Below the pieces are notes generated by a model. It searched no databases and was not told where the DNA came from. It was given only the letters and a program-made list of their open reading frames with translations. Shown here one piece after another: positions 24,498-33,656 of a stretch of 64,000 nt of DNA (positions are counted from its first letter, which is position 1; every line of letters starts with the position of its first letter). The stretch covers positions 102,168-166,167 of the forward strand of contig JACRPQ010000017.1 of NCBI GenBank assembly GCA_016223135.1, in the 5' to 3' direction. The position numbers and the translations under genes were made by a program. This stretch comes from Chloroflexota bacterium. GTDB taxonomy: Bacteria; Chloroflexota; Anaerolineae; Anaerolineales; Villigracilaceae.

Positions 24498-25517
24498 TTA
24501 TTTCGCCACCAGTAGAGGGAACTTGAAGGTACTGCCGCGTCCCTCCACCGAGTGCACTTCAATCATCGAGCCGTGCGCTTCGATGATTTGACGCACCAGA
24601 GAAAGCCCCAGCCCCGTGCCGCCGTAATGACGGGTTGGCGAACCGTCCAGTTGATGGAACGGTTCGAAGATTTCCTCGAGGCGGTGGGAGGGAATGCCGA
24701 TGCCGGTATCGGAGACGGAGACGATGACCAGGTTCTTGCCTTCACGGCGGACGCTGACCGTTACGCTTCCGCCCGCCGACGTGAACTTGATGCCGTTATC
24801 AATGAGCTGACTCAACACCCAGCCGATTTTCTGCGGGTCGCCCTGGACGAGAGGCACATCATCGTCAACGATGGCACGCAGAGTGATACCGCGCGTTTGC
24901 GCCTGCCCCATAAACGATTTGACCGCCAGGCTGGCGATGCGGCGGATGTCTATGTTCTCCATTTTGATGCTCAGTTCGCCGCGCGAGGCAAGCGCAACCA
25001 TGATGAGGTCTTCGATCAGTCCTTCGAGTTTGGAGGAGGACTGCTGGCTGATTTGAAGCGCATGGCGCTGCTCTTCGGTGAGCGGTCCGAGCGATTCGGA
25101 GATGAGCAGTTCGATGTAGCCTTTGATGTGGGTGAGGGGGGTGCGCAGTTCGTGGGAGATGTTGGCGATGAAGTTGGCTTTCAACTGGCTGAGCTCGGAG
25201 ACGCGCTGAAGTGCTTTTTCCAGTTCGGCGGTGCGCTCCTGCACGCGGCGTTCGAGGGTGCGGTTGGCGGCTTGCAGGGCGGAGCGCAATTGCAAAATCT
25301 GTTCGGTGACCGCCTGGTCGAGGTCGGTGCGGCTGAGAAAGCCCAAATCCACAAGCGCCTGCCCAAGCAGAACGGGAGTTCCTTTTGCGGTTTGTTCCTG
25401 TTGGTAGTCGAGAGCGGCTTTCAGGTGTTCAGGCGTGATGAGTCCTTTTTGGATGAGGTAATCCCCCATGCGCGGCACGAGCATTTCAGGCGAGAGGCGC
25501 GGCAGAGATTGCGTCAT
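24498..25517 (-). CDS. Histidine kinase with N-terminal MshEN-like module
   Basis: The start at 25517 overlaps the amidohydrolase stop as ATGA and gives 339 residues. Residues 16-40 ('RMGDYLIQKGLITPEHL' and on) and 50-74 ('LLGQALVDLGFLSRTDL') match the two successive motifs of MshEN/GspE N-terminal domains, a family with known c-di-GMP binders. A coiled coil (about 75-115) leads into HisKA with H122 in 'ANISHELRTPLTH', and then HATPase ('LSQLIDNGIKFTS', 'SDTGIGIPS', 'GGTGLGLSLVRQ'). It has no transmembrane segment. It may couple c-di-GMP level to the OmpR regulator; this is inference from the motif. Confidence 0.9.
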   Translation of the reverse strand: MTQSLPRLSPEMLVPRMGDYLIQKGLITPEHLKAALDYQQEQTAKGTPVLLGQALVDLGFLSRTDLDQAVTEQILQLRSALQAANRTLERRVQERTAELEKALQRVSELSQLKANFIANISHELRTPLTHIKGYIELLISESLGPLTEEQRHALQISQQSSSKLEGLIEDLIMVALASRGELSIKMENIDIRRIASLAVKSFMGQAQTRGITLRAIVDDDVPLVQGDPQKIGWVLSQLIDNGIKFTSAGGSVTVSVRREGKNLVIVSVSDTGIGIPSHRLEEIFEPFHQLDGSPTRHYGGTGLGLSLVRQIIEAHGSMIEVHSVEGRGSTFKFPLLVAK

Positions 25518-27123
25518 GTCTGGTACACCCATTCTCCATTAACCATTGTAGCGGAAGAGTGCATGGCGAACAATTCATCTGCATGACAATCGAAGGGGTT
25601 CTTTTCGAGGACGATCAGGTCGGCGAGGCAGCCGGGGGCGAGCCGTCCGAGGCGGTTCTCCATATACGCCGCGTAGGCGGGAGCGAGGGTGTACGCCTCC
25701 CAGGCTTGGGCGAGGGTCAATTTTTGTTCGGGGTACCAGCCGTCGGCGGAGGGAGAACCGTCGGCGCGGCGGCGGGTGATGGCGGCGTGCAAACCCCAGA
25801 AGGGATTCGGCGATTCGACCGGCGCGTCTGAGCCAAAAGCGAGCCGCGCGCCGTTGTCCAGTTGGGTGCGCCAGGCGTAGGCGTAGCGGGAACGTTCGGC
25901 TCCCCAATAGTCGTCCGCCATTTTCATGTCGGAGATGGCATGGATGGGCTGCATGGAGGCGATGACGTTGAGTGCGCCGAGGCGGGAGAGGTCATCGGGG
26001 TGAAGCACTTGGACGTGTTCGATGCGGTGGCGCAAGGCAGGCAGGTGGTTTTCGGTTTCGTAGCGGCGGAGTTGTTCGTAGGCGTTGAGGACTTCGTGGT
26101 TGGCGCGGTCGCCGATGGCGTGGACGGTCATGCCCATGCCGAGGCTGGCGGCTTTGCGCCCGTGTTCGAAGAGTTCTTCGCTGTCCATGTTGAGGATACC
26201 GCGATTGTTTTCTTCGCCGAGATAAGGCTGAAACATGGCGGCGGTATGCGGACCGAGGGCGCCATCCATGAAGACTTTGACATTGCCGATGCGGAGCATA
26301 TCATCGCCAAAGCCGCCGCGCAGTCCAAGTTCGTGAGCATGGTCGAGCAGTTCAACAGGAAGATTTTTGAGGACGCGCAGTTTGAGTTTGCCCTGCGCGT
26401 GCAGTGTTTGCAATGCCATGAAGGCTTCGCGGCGGTCGAAGTCGTGGACGCCGGTCAGCCCCATGCGCCACAGGATGGGCTGCGCTCTTTCGATGGCTTC
26501 GGCAATCTGCTGGAGGCTGGGGGCGGGGATGACATCGCTGGCAAGCGACATGGCGGTTTCGAGCAGGATGCCGGTGGGATTGCCGTGCGCGTCGCGCTGG
26601 ATGCGCCCGTTGGGCGGGTCGGCGGTTTGGCTGGTGATGTTCGCCAGCCGCATGGCGGCGGTGTTGACCCAGCCGGCATGGAGCGATTTGGCGGTGAGGT
26701 AAACGGGGTTGTTCGGGGCGATGGCATCGAGGTGAGAGGCGTGGGGCACCCCCTCACCCGCAGCCCCTCTCCCGGCGGGAGAGGAGAGCCAAGTGTTCTG
26801 GTTCCAGCCGTGACCGAGGATCCATTCGCCGGGTTTGGCTTGTTTTACGCGCTCCGCCACACGGCGCAGGCATTCTTCCAGCGTGTCGGTTTCGCAGTCC
26901 ACTTTTTGCAGGCTGAGGGCGTAGTGCTGCAAGTGGATGTGCGCGTCGGTAAGTCCGGGAAAAATGAAACGCCCGCCCATGTTTTCCGGCTCGGCGCGGG
27001 TGAAGCGGTTGAACAGTTCGTCTGTGCCGCCGACGGCGATGATGCGGTCACGGTCAATGACGATGGCGGAGGCGGCTGGCTGTGCCGGGTTTTGGGTGTA
27101 GATGCGGGCGTTGTGGAGGAGTC

Positions 27124-27127
<4 letters not shown>
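25514..27127 (-). CDS. Amidohydrolase family protein (YtcJ-like)
   Basis: This 537-residue protein is an amidohydrolase_3 member. The first metal motif is 'DAHIHLQHYAL' at about residue 61. Later family segments are 'FMDGALGPHTAAM', 'VHAIGDRANHEVL' and 'HRIEHVQVLHPDD', and the final Asp is in 'AFGSDAPVESPNPF'. Substrates of YtcJ-like enzymes are mostly unknown. The segment 'SSPAGRGAAGEG' at about residue 115 is encoded by a dispersed CCTCTCCC/GGGAGAGG repeat and is probably a tolerated insertion. Its ATG overlaps the parB stop and its stop overlaps the kinase start. Confidence 0.9.
26748..26787. repeat. CCTCTCCC/GGGAGAGG repeat inside the amidohydrolase gene
   Basis: CCCCTCACCCGCAGCCCCTCTCCCGG is followed by CGGGAGAGG. 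Related copies lie near 42.65, 50.28, 54.40 and 57.07 kb. It is translated in frame here. Confidence 0.75.
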
Positions 27128-27972
<845 letters not shown>

Positions 27973-27988
27973 GACTACTCCTTTTCGC

Positions 27989-28104
27989 CTTGCGCAGTGC
28001 GTCGCACCATACGGGCAAATATACCCGCAAAAACAGTCCAAACGCCGCCAAGCACTTTCTTTGGCAGCGAAGGTGCGACGCACCCTCTGCGTAACATCAA
28101 TGAG
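27989..28104. repeat. Palindromic element between parA and parB
   Basis: Perfect 12-bp arms GTGCGTCGCACC (27997-28008) and GGTGCGACGCAC (28072-28083) are flanked by CTTGCGCAG on the left and CTGCGTAACATCAATGAG on the right. These ends match the CGCGAGAT family although the core differs. Confidence 0.7.
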
Positions 28105-28199
28105 ATTAACTCACCTTACGCAATTTCTTCGTAGGGCGACTTTCATGTCGCCCGAAAACGCGAGATAAATCTCGCGCTACCGCGTAATATCAGTGATTA
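28105..28199. repeat. Copy 4 of the CGCGAGAT palindromic repeat family
   Basis: ATTAACTCACCTTACGCA opens the copy, then GGGCGACTTTCATGTCGCCC and CGCGAGATAAATCTCGCG, ending CGCGTAATATCAGTGATTA. It provides the stop codon of parA. Confidence 0.9.
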
Positions 28200-28976
28200 A
28201 TTTATTTTTACTCCATCGCCTTTGAGCAGTTCCTTTGCCAGCGCTTCGTAGGCGGCGGCGCCCACAGAAGCCGGCGCGTAAGCAGAGATGGGCAGCCCGT
28301 AGGAGGGCGCTTCTGCCAGGCGGATGCTGCGCGGCACGACGCTTTTAAAGACCTGCCCCGGGAAGTGGTTGTTGACTTCCTTCACCACATCGTGGGCGAG
28401 GGTGGTGCGGGCGTCGTACATGGTCAGGATGACGCCGCGCACTTTCAGGTCCGGGAAGAGAAGCGATTGGACGCGCCCGATGGTTTGGGTAAGTTGACCA
28501 AGTCCTTCGAGGGCGAGGTATTCGCACTGCACGGGGACGAGCACGCCGTCTTTGGCGGCAACCAGCCCGTTGACGGTCAGGAGACCGAGGGAGGGCGGGC
28601 AGTCAATGAGGATGTAGTCGTATTTATGGTCGAGCGATTCGAGGGCGGTTTTGAGGCGGAATTCACGCCCGGGTTCGTCCACCAGTTCCACTTCGGCGCC
28701 TGCCAGCGCAGGGGAGGAGGGCAGGAGCGAGAGCCGCAGGCGTTCGTTGAAGAGGATGGAAGAGGACAACGCTTCGCCGTTGATGAGCGCCTCGTAGGTG
28801 CCTGCCTGCACGGTGTGTTTGTCCACGCCGAGGCTGGAGGTGGCGTTGGCTTGCGGGTCGAGGTCCACCACAAGGACGCGCTGTCCCAGTTGGGCGAGGT
28901 AGGCGGCGAGGTTGATGGCGGTGGTGGTTTTTCCCACTCCGCCTTTTTGGTTGACGAGGGTGTAGGTGCGAGTCAT
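28197..28976 (-). CDS. parA: Chromosome-partitioning ATPase ParA/Soj
   Basis: At 259 residues this is typical of chromosomal Soj. It has the deviant Walker A 'NQKGGVGKTTTAINLA' at residue 9, Walker A' 'VVDLDPQANATSS', Walker B 'ILIDCPPSLG', and 'PVQCEYLALEGL'. It binds DNA non-specifically and moves ParB-parS complexes. An array of heptamer repeats begins 2 nt upstream of the ATG, so there is no Shine-Dalgarno. The stop codon lies in copy 4 of the palindromic repeat. parB lies 225 nt downstream. Confidence 0.97.
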   Translation of the reverse strand: MTRTYTLVNQKGGVGKTTTAINLAAYLAQLGQRVLVVDLDPQANATSSLGVDKHTVQAGTYEALINGEALSSSILFNERLRLSLLPSSPALAGAEVELVDEPGREFRLKTALESLDHKYDYILIDCPPSLGLLTVNGLVAAKDGVLVPVQCEYLALEGLGQLTQTIGRVQSLLFPDLKVRGVILTMYDARTTLAHDVVKEVNNHFPGQVFKSVVPRSIRLAEAPSYGLPISAYAPASVGAAAYEALAKELLKGDGVKIN

Positions 28977-28978
28977 TG

Positions 28979-29034
28979 GATTTGCGATTTACGATTTACG
29001 ATTGGCGATTTGCGATTGGCGATTTACGATTGGC
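28979..29034. repeat. Heptamer tandem array upstream of parA
   Basis: Eight perfect-period 7-mers (GATTTGC, GATTTAC, GATTGGC variants) begin 2 nt before the parA start codon. The remaining gap to 29142 holds short GCGACA-type repeat fragments and no gene. Confidence 0.9.
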
Positions 29035-29142
29035 GTAAGAAAACGCCCGGTACGCTCTAATTACTTTTGAGAATCTATCACAAGCGCGAAGCTTCTGCAG
29101 CGCGACATTTATGCCGCCTTTGGTTGCGACTCGAAGGTCGCG

Positions 29143-29994
29143 TTACGGGATGACCACCATCATGCTTTGTTCGATTTCCTGCGGGGTGGGGATGCTGTTC
29201 AAGCCTTCGCGTTCGACGGAGTGGGAGGCGAGCAAGGTGGCAAAGCGGGCGGCTTCCCATGGGTCGCGGGTGGTCAGGTAGCGGAAGAAGAAGGCGGCGG
29301 CGAAGATGTCGCCTGCGCCGGTGGCATCCACCTCGCGGACGGACGGCGCGCGGAAGCGGCGGCGGTCGCCGTGCCAGTGAAGGACTGCGCCGGCTGCGCC
29401 TTCGGTCACGACGAGGATTTTGGTTTGTTCTGCCATGTGTTCGATGAGCAGGTCGTCGCCGTTCACGTCTTCGCGGCTGATGACCACCGCGTCTGCCCGC
29501 GCCAGGGCGGGCTCTGCATCTGTCCATGCGCAGGGGGAGACGCGTCCGCTTGAATCCCATTGGCGCATCCAGCCTTGCGGGGTGAGTCCAAACAGGGATG
29601 GGGAAAACCCTTCTGGCAGGATGGCGTCCACCTCATTGGCGATGGGGGCGAGGTGAAGGATGGGAGCGGAGCGCCAGGCAGCAGGCACGAGGTCCAGGGG
29701 GATGCGGTCGGCGCGGGCGCGCAGGTATTGGACGCGTCCGTCTGCGGTGTAGAGGTTTTCGTAAGTGGTGCTGGTCTGCGATGGAAGAGTGAGGATGGAA
29801 ATGCCGTTCAGCGGTTCGAGGGAAAGGTCTGCGCCTGCGGCGGTGACGATGCCCACACGCAAGCCGAGGGCGCGGGCGGTCAATGCGGCGTAGGCAACCG
29901 TTCCGCCCAGGCGTGCGCCGTGAGGGGTCAGGTCGCGCGCGGCGTGACCGATGACGAGGTAATCCACCGTTTCGCGCGGAACGAGGCTGTGCAT
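29143..29994 (-). CDS. PfkB-family carbohydrate/nucleoside kinase
   Basis: This 283-residue protein has ribokinase-type features: an N-terminal 'GHAARDLTPHGARLGGTVAYAALTARALG' strand-turn region (substrate site) and the C-terminal signature 'EVDATGAGDIFAAAFFF' with the catalytic Asp at about residue 233. The substrate cannot be told from sequence. TATAAT sits 6 nt before the ATG without a Shine-Dalgarno, which suggests a leaderless mRNA. It stands between parA and jag but has its own promoter. Confidence 0.88.
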   Translation of the reverse strand: MHSLVPRETVDYLVIGHAARDLTPHGARLGGTVAYAALTARALGLRVGIVTAAGADLSLEPLNGISILTLPSQTSTTYENLYTADGRVQYLRARADRIPLDLVPAAWRSAPILHLAPIANEVDAILPEGFSPSLFGLTPQGWMRQWDSSGRVSPCAWTDAEPALARADAVVISREDVNGDDLLIEHMAEQTKILVVTEGAAGAVLHWHGDRRRFRAPSVREVDATGAGDIFAAAFFFRYLTTRDPWEAARFATLLASHSVEREGLNSIPTPQEIEQSMMVVIP

Positions 29995-30000
29995 GGGTGA

Positions 30001-30006
30001 ATTATA
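30001..30006 (-). promoter_or_regulatory. -10 element for the PfkB-family gene
   Basis: Minus-strand TATAAT ends 6 nt before the ATG at 29994. A TTGACA lies upstream, but only 13 nt away, which is too close for a normal -35. Confidence 0.6.
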
Positions 30007-30039
30007 CCGTGAGAAGATTTGTCAAGCCCGTTAAAGAGC

Positions 30040-30089
30040 CTTTCCTCTTTTGTCTTTCGAGGCTGGCAAGGAAAGACAAAAGAGGAAAG
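30040..30089 (-). terminator. 19-bp perfect hairpin downstream of jag
   Basis: CTTTCCTCTTTTGTCTTTC pairs perfectly with GAAAGACAAAAGAGGAAAG across a 12-nt loop. It lies just after the jag stop on the minus strand. There is no T-run, so it may be an RNA 3'-end stabiliser or a factor-dependent terminator. Confidence 0.5.
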
Positions 30090-30111
30090 AGATTACGAGC
30101 GAAGAGGGTGA

Positions 30112-30858
30112 TCAGTCTTCCTTCGGGTAAATCACCACTTTACGGTATGGTTCTTCGCCGGTGCTTTCGGTGGCGACAAAGGGATGGTCGCGCAGGGCAA
30201 GGTGAATGATGCGGCGTTCGGCGGAGGGCATGGGTTCGAGCGTTTGTTTGCGCTTGTTTTTGACGACCTGCTCTGCCATGCGTTTTGCCATTTGAATCAA
30301 TTGTCGTTCGCGGCGGCTGCGGTACCCTTCCACGTCCACGACGAGTTGTACGAACTGTTCCGCCGCTTTGCCGAGGAGGAGCGAGGCAACGTATTGGAAG
30401 GCGTTGAGCGTTTCGGAGCGGCGCCCGATCAGCACGCTCAGGTCGTCGCCGCGCACGTCCACGTTGATGACGCGGCGGTCGGAACGGTCGTTTTCGGCGT
30501 AGTGCGCCGAGACCTGCGCCTGCAGTCCCATCAGGTGCAGGAGTTTGGAGACAATGGATTCAGCCTGGTCGAGCAGGGGATCATGTTCCGGCTGCGATTC
30601 GGCTTCTCGGACGGGAACAGGCGTCGGTTCGGACTCAGAAGCGGCTGATGCGGTTTCGAGGGGAGGTTCCTCCGCCGGAGCATTGACCGTCAGGCGGACG
30701 CGCACTTGCGCTTTTCCAAATCCGAACAAGCCGCGGCTGCCGGCGTCCAGCACTTCCACGCGGACGGCATCGGCAGTGAGACCCAGTTGGGCAAGCCCTT
30801 GTGCAATGGCTTCTTCCACGGTCGGCGCGATGATTTCCAGAGTGGTGCGTGCGTTCAT
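30112..30858 (-). CDS. jag: Jag/KhpB RNA-binding protein (KH and R3H domains)
   Basis: This is a 248-residue protein. The Jag N-terminal domain ('IIAPTVEEAIAQGLAQLGL' then 'GSRGLFGFGKAQVRV') is followed by a low-complexity acidic linker (about residues 60-95). A KH domain carries 'DLSVLIGRRSETLNAFQYVASLL', and a C-terminal R3H domain reads 'PSAERRIIHLALRDHP'. It binds RNA and is encoded directly after yidC, as in most bacteria. AGGAGG precedes the ATG, 10 nt after the yidC stop. It is the last gene of the rpmH operon. Confidence 0.95.
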   Translation of the reverse strand: MNARTTLEIIAPTVEEAIAQGLAQLGLTADAVRVEVLDAGSRGLFGFGKAQVRVRLTVNAPAEEPPLETASAASESEPTPVPVREAESQPEHDPLLDQAESIVSKLLHLMGLQAQVSAHYAENDRSDRRVINVDVRGDDLSVLIGRRSETLNAFQYVASLLLGKAAEQFVQLVVDVEGYRSRRERQLIQMAKRMAEQVVKNKRKQTLEPMPSAERRIIHLALRDHPFVATESTGEEPYRKVVIYPKED

Positions 30859-30868
30859 GTCCGCCTCC

Positions 30869-31612
30869 TTATTCTTTTCTCATGCTCTTCGGCAGAAGAT
30901 TGCTCCAATTGGCTTTGCCCTGCGCCGCATATTGGATGATGCCGAGCAGGTTGCTGGTGATGAAATAGACCGACAAGCCTGAGGGAAAGGTGAGGGCAAA
31001 CCAGCCGAGCATGAGCGGCATGGTGATTGCCATGGACTGTCCCATGGCGGCGCTTTGGTCGTTGGGGTTGGTGGCAGGCGGCAGGGTGAGTTTGGATTGG
31101 ATGTAGGTGGTCGCCGCAACAATGATGGCGAGGATGTAATACGGTTCAGGCTGACCGAGGTTCATCCACAGGAATTTGCTGTTGAGCGGGATGAGGTTGG
31201 CGACATCGAGAAAGTTGGGGTTGATGCTCTGTGAGAGTTTGAGCAGGTCGAGCGGGGTGGCGGCGAGGGCGCGGATGATGCTCTGGTAGAGGGCGATGAG
31301 GATGGGGAACTGAATGAGGGTGGGCAGACAGGAACCGAAAGGATTGATGCCTCGTTCGCGGTAGATGCGCATTTGTTCCTGCGCCAGTTTTTCGCGGTCT
31401 TTGGCGTATTTCTTTTGAATTGCCTGCCATTCCTTGTCGTTTTGCAAATCCTGCATGGCTTTGGCGCCCTTCATTTGCTGGGCGTTGAGGGGCCAGGTGA
31501 CGATGCGAATCAGGATGGTGAAGAGGATGATGGCAACGCCAAAGTTCTGACCGATGATGTTGTAAATCCACAACAGGATGTTAATGAAAAGGGAAACGAA
31601 GAGATTCCACAT
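30869..31612 (-). CDS. yidC: Membrane protein insertase YidC/Oxa1
   Basis: The start at 31612 (MWNLFVSLFINILLW) gives 247 residues, the short form without the large periplasmic domain of proteobacterial YidC. Conserved segments are 'IILFTILIRIVTWPLNAQQMKG' (with the groove Arg), a charged cytoplasmic hairpin 'KKYAKDREKLAQEQMRIYRERGINPFGSC', and 'LPTLIQFPILIALYQSI'. Five membrane helices are expected. It inserts and folds membrane proteins. The ATG follows the lipoprotein gene stop by 7 nt. Confidence 0.96.
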   Translation of the reverse strand: MWNLFVSLFINILLWIYNIIGQNFGVAIILFTILIRIVTWPLNAQQMKGAKAMQDLQNDKEWQAIQKKYAKDREKLAQEQMRIYRERGINPFGSCLPTLIQFPILIALYQSIIRALAATPLDLLKLSQSINPNFLDVANLIPLNSKFLWMNLGQPEPYYILAIIVAATTYIQSKLTLPPATNPNDQSAAMGQSMAITMPLMLGWFALTFPSGLSVYFITSNLLGIIQYAAQGKANWSNLLPKSMRKE

Positions 31613-31619
31613 GGTGCCT

Positions 31620-32723
31620 CTATTTCTTCGGGGGGAAGGTCCATACCTGGCGGCCGTTGGAATCGAGCGCGGCGAGGTAGAAATCGGTTTCGAGCGGGGC
31701 AACCAGAATCAGGTCACCGGCGACGACCGGGGTGGTGTAAATCTTGCCGCCCACTGCTTCGAACCACAGGGTCTTTCCGTCCTTGCCAATGGCGTAGAGA
31801 TTGCCGGATTCGGTGGCAAGCAGGAGGTGGTCGTTTTGCAAGATGGCGTTGGCGGTGATGGCGCCATCGGGCTGGATGCTCCAGTTCAGTTTGTTGTTGG
31901 CGGCGTCGAAGGAGTAGAAGTTGCCTTTGAGGTCGCCAAAGTAGAGGGTGTCGCCGTCAAAGACGGGGGTGCTCCACAGCCAGTATTGTGCGTCGAGAAC
32001 AGATTGGTGCGCGCCGGTTTCGGGGTCGAATTGTTCGAGCTTCGAGGCGAGCGAGCCGACGTAGAGTCTGCCATCGGGACCAAGAGCGGGAGCGCCGGGG
32101 ATGGCGGCGGCAATGTCTGCCTGCCAAGCGATGGCATAATCGGCAAGGTTCACGGCATGGACGCGATGGTCAAGGGATGTGACGTAAATGCGTTCTCCGT
32201 CGGTGACGGGCTGCGCCCACAGCCGCCCGCCCAGTTCAATTGTGGCGATGGGCTGTTTTTGCGATTGTCCATCGCTCAAGTCGAGAACATAGAGGTTGCC
32301 GTCGGCGTTGGGGGCGAAGAGTTTGTCCTCTACAATCAAGGGGGCAGCCACCCAAGCACCGCCGGCGCCGGTGAAGGTCCATTTGACGGCGGGGTTTTTG
32401 AAGTCGCCGTTGGTGATGAGGTCATGCGGGTCGAGGGCGTAGAGAATGTGTTTGCTGCCGGCGCTACCAACGATAACAAGACCGTCAGAGGTGAGGACAG
32501 GGGTGGCGTAGAATTGCGCTTTGTTGTCGTTGGGGTCGGAGAAGCGCCAGACTTCGGCGCCGTCTTGGATGTTGATGCCGTACACGTGGGATAAGTCCGC
32601 CAGGTAAGCAGTGGTTTCGTCGGCGGCAAGACCGGGCCAGGTGGTGCCGCGCACGGTTCCGCCGCAGGCGCTCAGGAGGAGGGCGCCGAACAGAACCAGT
32701 GTCAGCAAAAGGATTTTCTTCAT
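31620..32723 (-). CDS. PQQ-like beta-propeller lipoprotein (BamB-like)
   Basis: This 367-residue protein has a signal peptide with lipobox 'LLLSACGG' (Cys at about residue 20). About seven repeats of the PQQ/propeller type follow, for example 'GDTLYFGDLKGNFYSFDAANN', 'LLATESGNLYAIGKDGKTLWF' and 'GLVIVGSAGSKHILYALDP'. It would be anchored on the outer face of the membrane. It sits between yidD and yidC, which suggests a role in export or envelope assembly; that is inference. The fold is shared by BamB and by PQQ enzymes, and no PQQ-binding catalytic residues were identified. Confidence 0.92.
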   Translation of the reverse strand: MKKILLLTLVLFGALLLSACGGTVRGTTWPGLAADETTAYLADLSHVYGINIQDGAEVWRFSDPNDNKAQFYATPVLTSDGLVIVGSAGSKHILYALDPHDLITNGDFKNPAVKWTFTGAGGAWVAAPLIVEDKLFAPNADGNLYVLDLSDGQSQKQPIATIELGGRLWAQPVTDGERIYVTSLDHRVHAVNLADYAIAWQADIAAAIPGAPALGPDGRLYVGSLASKLEQFDPETGAHQSVLDAQYWLWSTPVFDGDTLYFGDLKGNFYSFDAANNKLNWSIQPDGAITANAILQNDHLLLATESGNLYAIGKDGKTLWFEAVGGKIYTTPVVAGDLILVAPLETDFYLAALDSNGRQVWTFPPKK

Positions 32724-32738
32724 TTGGATTTCGTACTC

Positions 32739-33029
32739 CTATGGAACGGGGTCGTAGCCCCCGGGATTGAACGGGTTACAGCGTAAAACGCGCCACGCCG
32801 CCATGAGCGAACCTTTGAGAACGCCATATTTATACACTGCCTGGTAGCCGTAGTGGGAACAGGAAGGGTAGAAGCGGCAGGTATTGGGAGGGAGTCCCTT
32901 CGAGATTGTCATTTGGTACAGGCGGATGAGCGCCAACAGGGCAATGCGCGGGAGATTTGTGAGGGTGCGCGGCATATCGCGCAAGCGCGGCTCGCTGGAG
33001 TAATCGTGAAGGTGAAATTCAGGATTCAT
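32739..33029 (-). CDS. yidD: Membrane protein insertion efficiency factor YidD
   Basis: The YidD core is complete: '[30 protein letters not shown]' contains the conserved cysteines, then '[17 protein letters not shown]'. With the ATG at 33029 it has 96 residues and overlaps rnpA by 11 nt. The ATG at 32975 gives 78 residues, closer to the usual length, and may be the true start; neither has a Shine-Dalgarno. It assists YidC-dependent insertion. Genes rpmH, rnpA and yidD are in their conserved order. Confidence 0.92.
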   Translation of the reverse strand: MNPEFHLHDYSSEPRLRDMPRTLTNLPRIALLALIRLYQMTISKGLPPNTCRFYPSCSHYGYQAVYKYGVLKGSLMAAWRVLRCNPFNPGGYDPVP

Positions 33030-33369
33030 GCGGCGGGGTGATGAGTCTGGCGCGCTGGAAGAGGTCAAGCAAAGCCCGGCGGGTTTCTTCGAAGGAGGCG
33101 CGGGCAAGGCTGGGGCGGGCAATCAAGATCAGGTCGAAGTGGGAGGCGATGTGGGGGATGAGGCTGCGCATCGCTTCCCGCAGGATTCGTTTTGCGCGGT
33201 TGCGTCGGATGGCAGTGCCTACGGTCTTACCGGCTGCTATTCCTACACGCAAGCGAGGCTGCTCGCTTTTTTGCACCATCAACACAACAAGCGGGTGGGC
33301 ATAAGACTTGCCGGAACGCCGCACCCGCTTGAAATCTTCGGACCGGGTCAGACGAAACCTTCTCTGCAC
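33019..33369 (-). CDS. rnpA: Ribonuclease P protein component
   Basis: This is a 116-residue basic protein starting at GTG. It begins '[14 protein letters not shown]' and contains the signature '[16 protein letters not shown]' (the RNR motif that contacts P RNA) at about residue 54. A basic helix and '[11 protein letters not shown]' follow. It is the protein subunit of RNase P, which matures tRNA 5' ends. It is placed 21 nt after rpmH, as in most bacteria. Confidence 0.96.
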   Translation of the reverse strand: MQRRFRLTRSEDFKRVRRSGKSYAHPLVVLMVQKSEQPRLRVGIAAGKTVGTAIRRNRAKRILREAMRSLIPHIASHFDLILIARPSLARASFEETRRALLDLFQRARLITPPHES

Positions 33370-33390
33370 CCGAGACTCGTTTACGCTGTT

Positions 33391-33561
33391 TTACCAGCGA
33401 ACCTTTTTGACGTGTTCGTTGGCAGTGACCGTCAATTGGTGACGCCCGCGCAGGCGGCGGCGTTTGAGAACGGCGCGCCCATCGGCGGTGGACATGCGTT
33501 TGCGGAAGCCGTGCACGCGCACGCGTCGGCGGATTTTCGGTTGGTACGTTCGTTTTGGCAT
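33391..33561 (-). CDS. rpmH: 50S ribosomal protein L34 (missing from the ORF track)
   Basis: Reading the minus strand from the ATG at 33561 gives a 56-residue basic protein. It begins [20 protein letters not shown] and continues with [16 protein letters not shown], the L34 signature. The C-terminal tail ('[10 protein letters not shown]') is slightly longer than in classical L34. It is below the track's length cutoff. GAGGAAG precedes the start. It heads the rpmH-rnpA-yidD-lipoprotein-yidC-jag operon and has a strong promoter. dnaA, its common neighbour, is not in the window. Confidence 0.96.
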   Translation of the reverse strand: MPKRTYQPKIRRRVRVHGFRKRMSTADGRAVLKRRRLRGRHQLTVTANEHVKKVRW

Positions 33562-33625
33562 TCTATCTTCCTCGTCTCAAAAATAATTGCTTTGGCATAC
33601 TGCCCGCTTTCTTGCAAGGCAAGGC

Positions 33626-33655
33626 ATTATACCGTAAGGATTTCGAATCGGTCAA
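33626..33655 (-). promoter_or_regulatory. Sigma-70-type promoter of the rpmH operon
   Basis: The minus strand reads TTGACC, an 18-nt spacer, then TATAAT (33626-33631). It is the best promoter in the window. It lies between the trkA stop and rpmH, with a leader of about 55 nt. Confidence 0.85.
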
Positions 33656-33656
33656 T

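Noticed and set aside
27973-28196. parS site near parAB
   Set aside because: I found no TGTTTCACGTGAAACA-like 16-mer there or elsewhere in the window; the palindromes present belong to the repeat family.
33562-33656. Possible replication origin beside rpmH
   Set aside because: The region holds a sigma-70-type promoter but no cluster of DnaA boxes, and dnaA and dnaN are absent.
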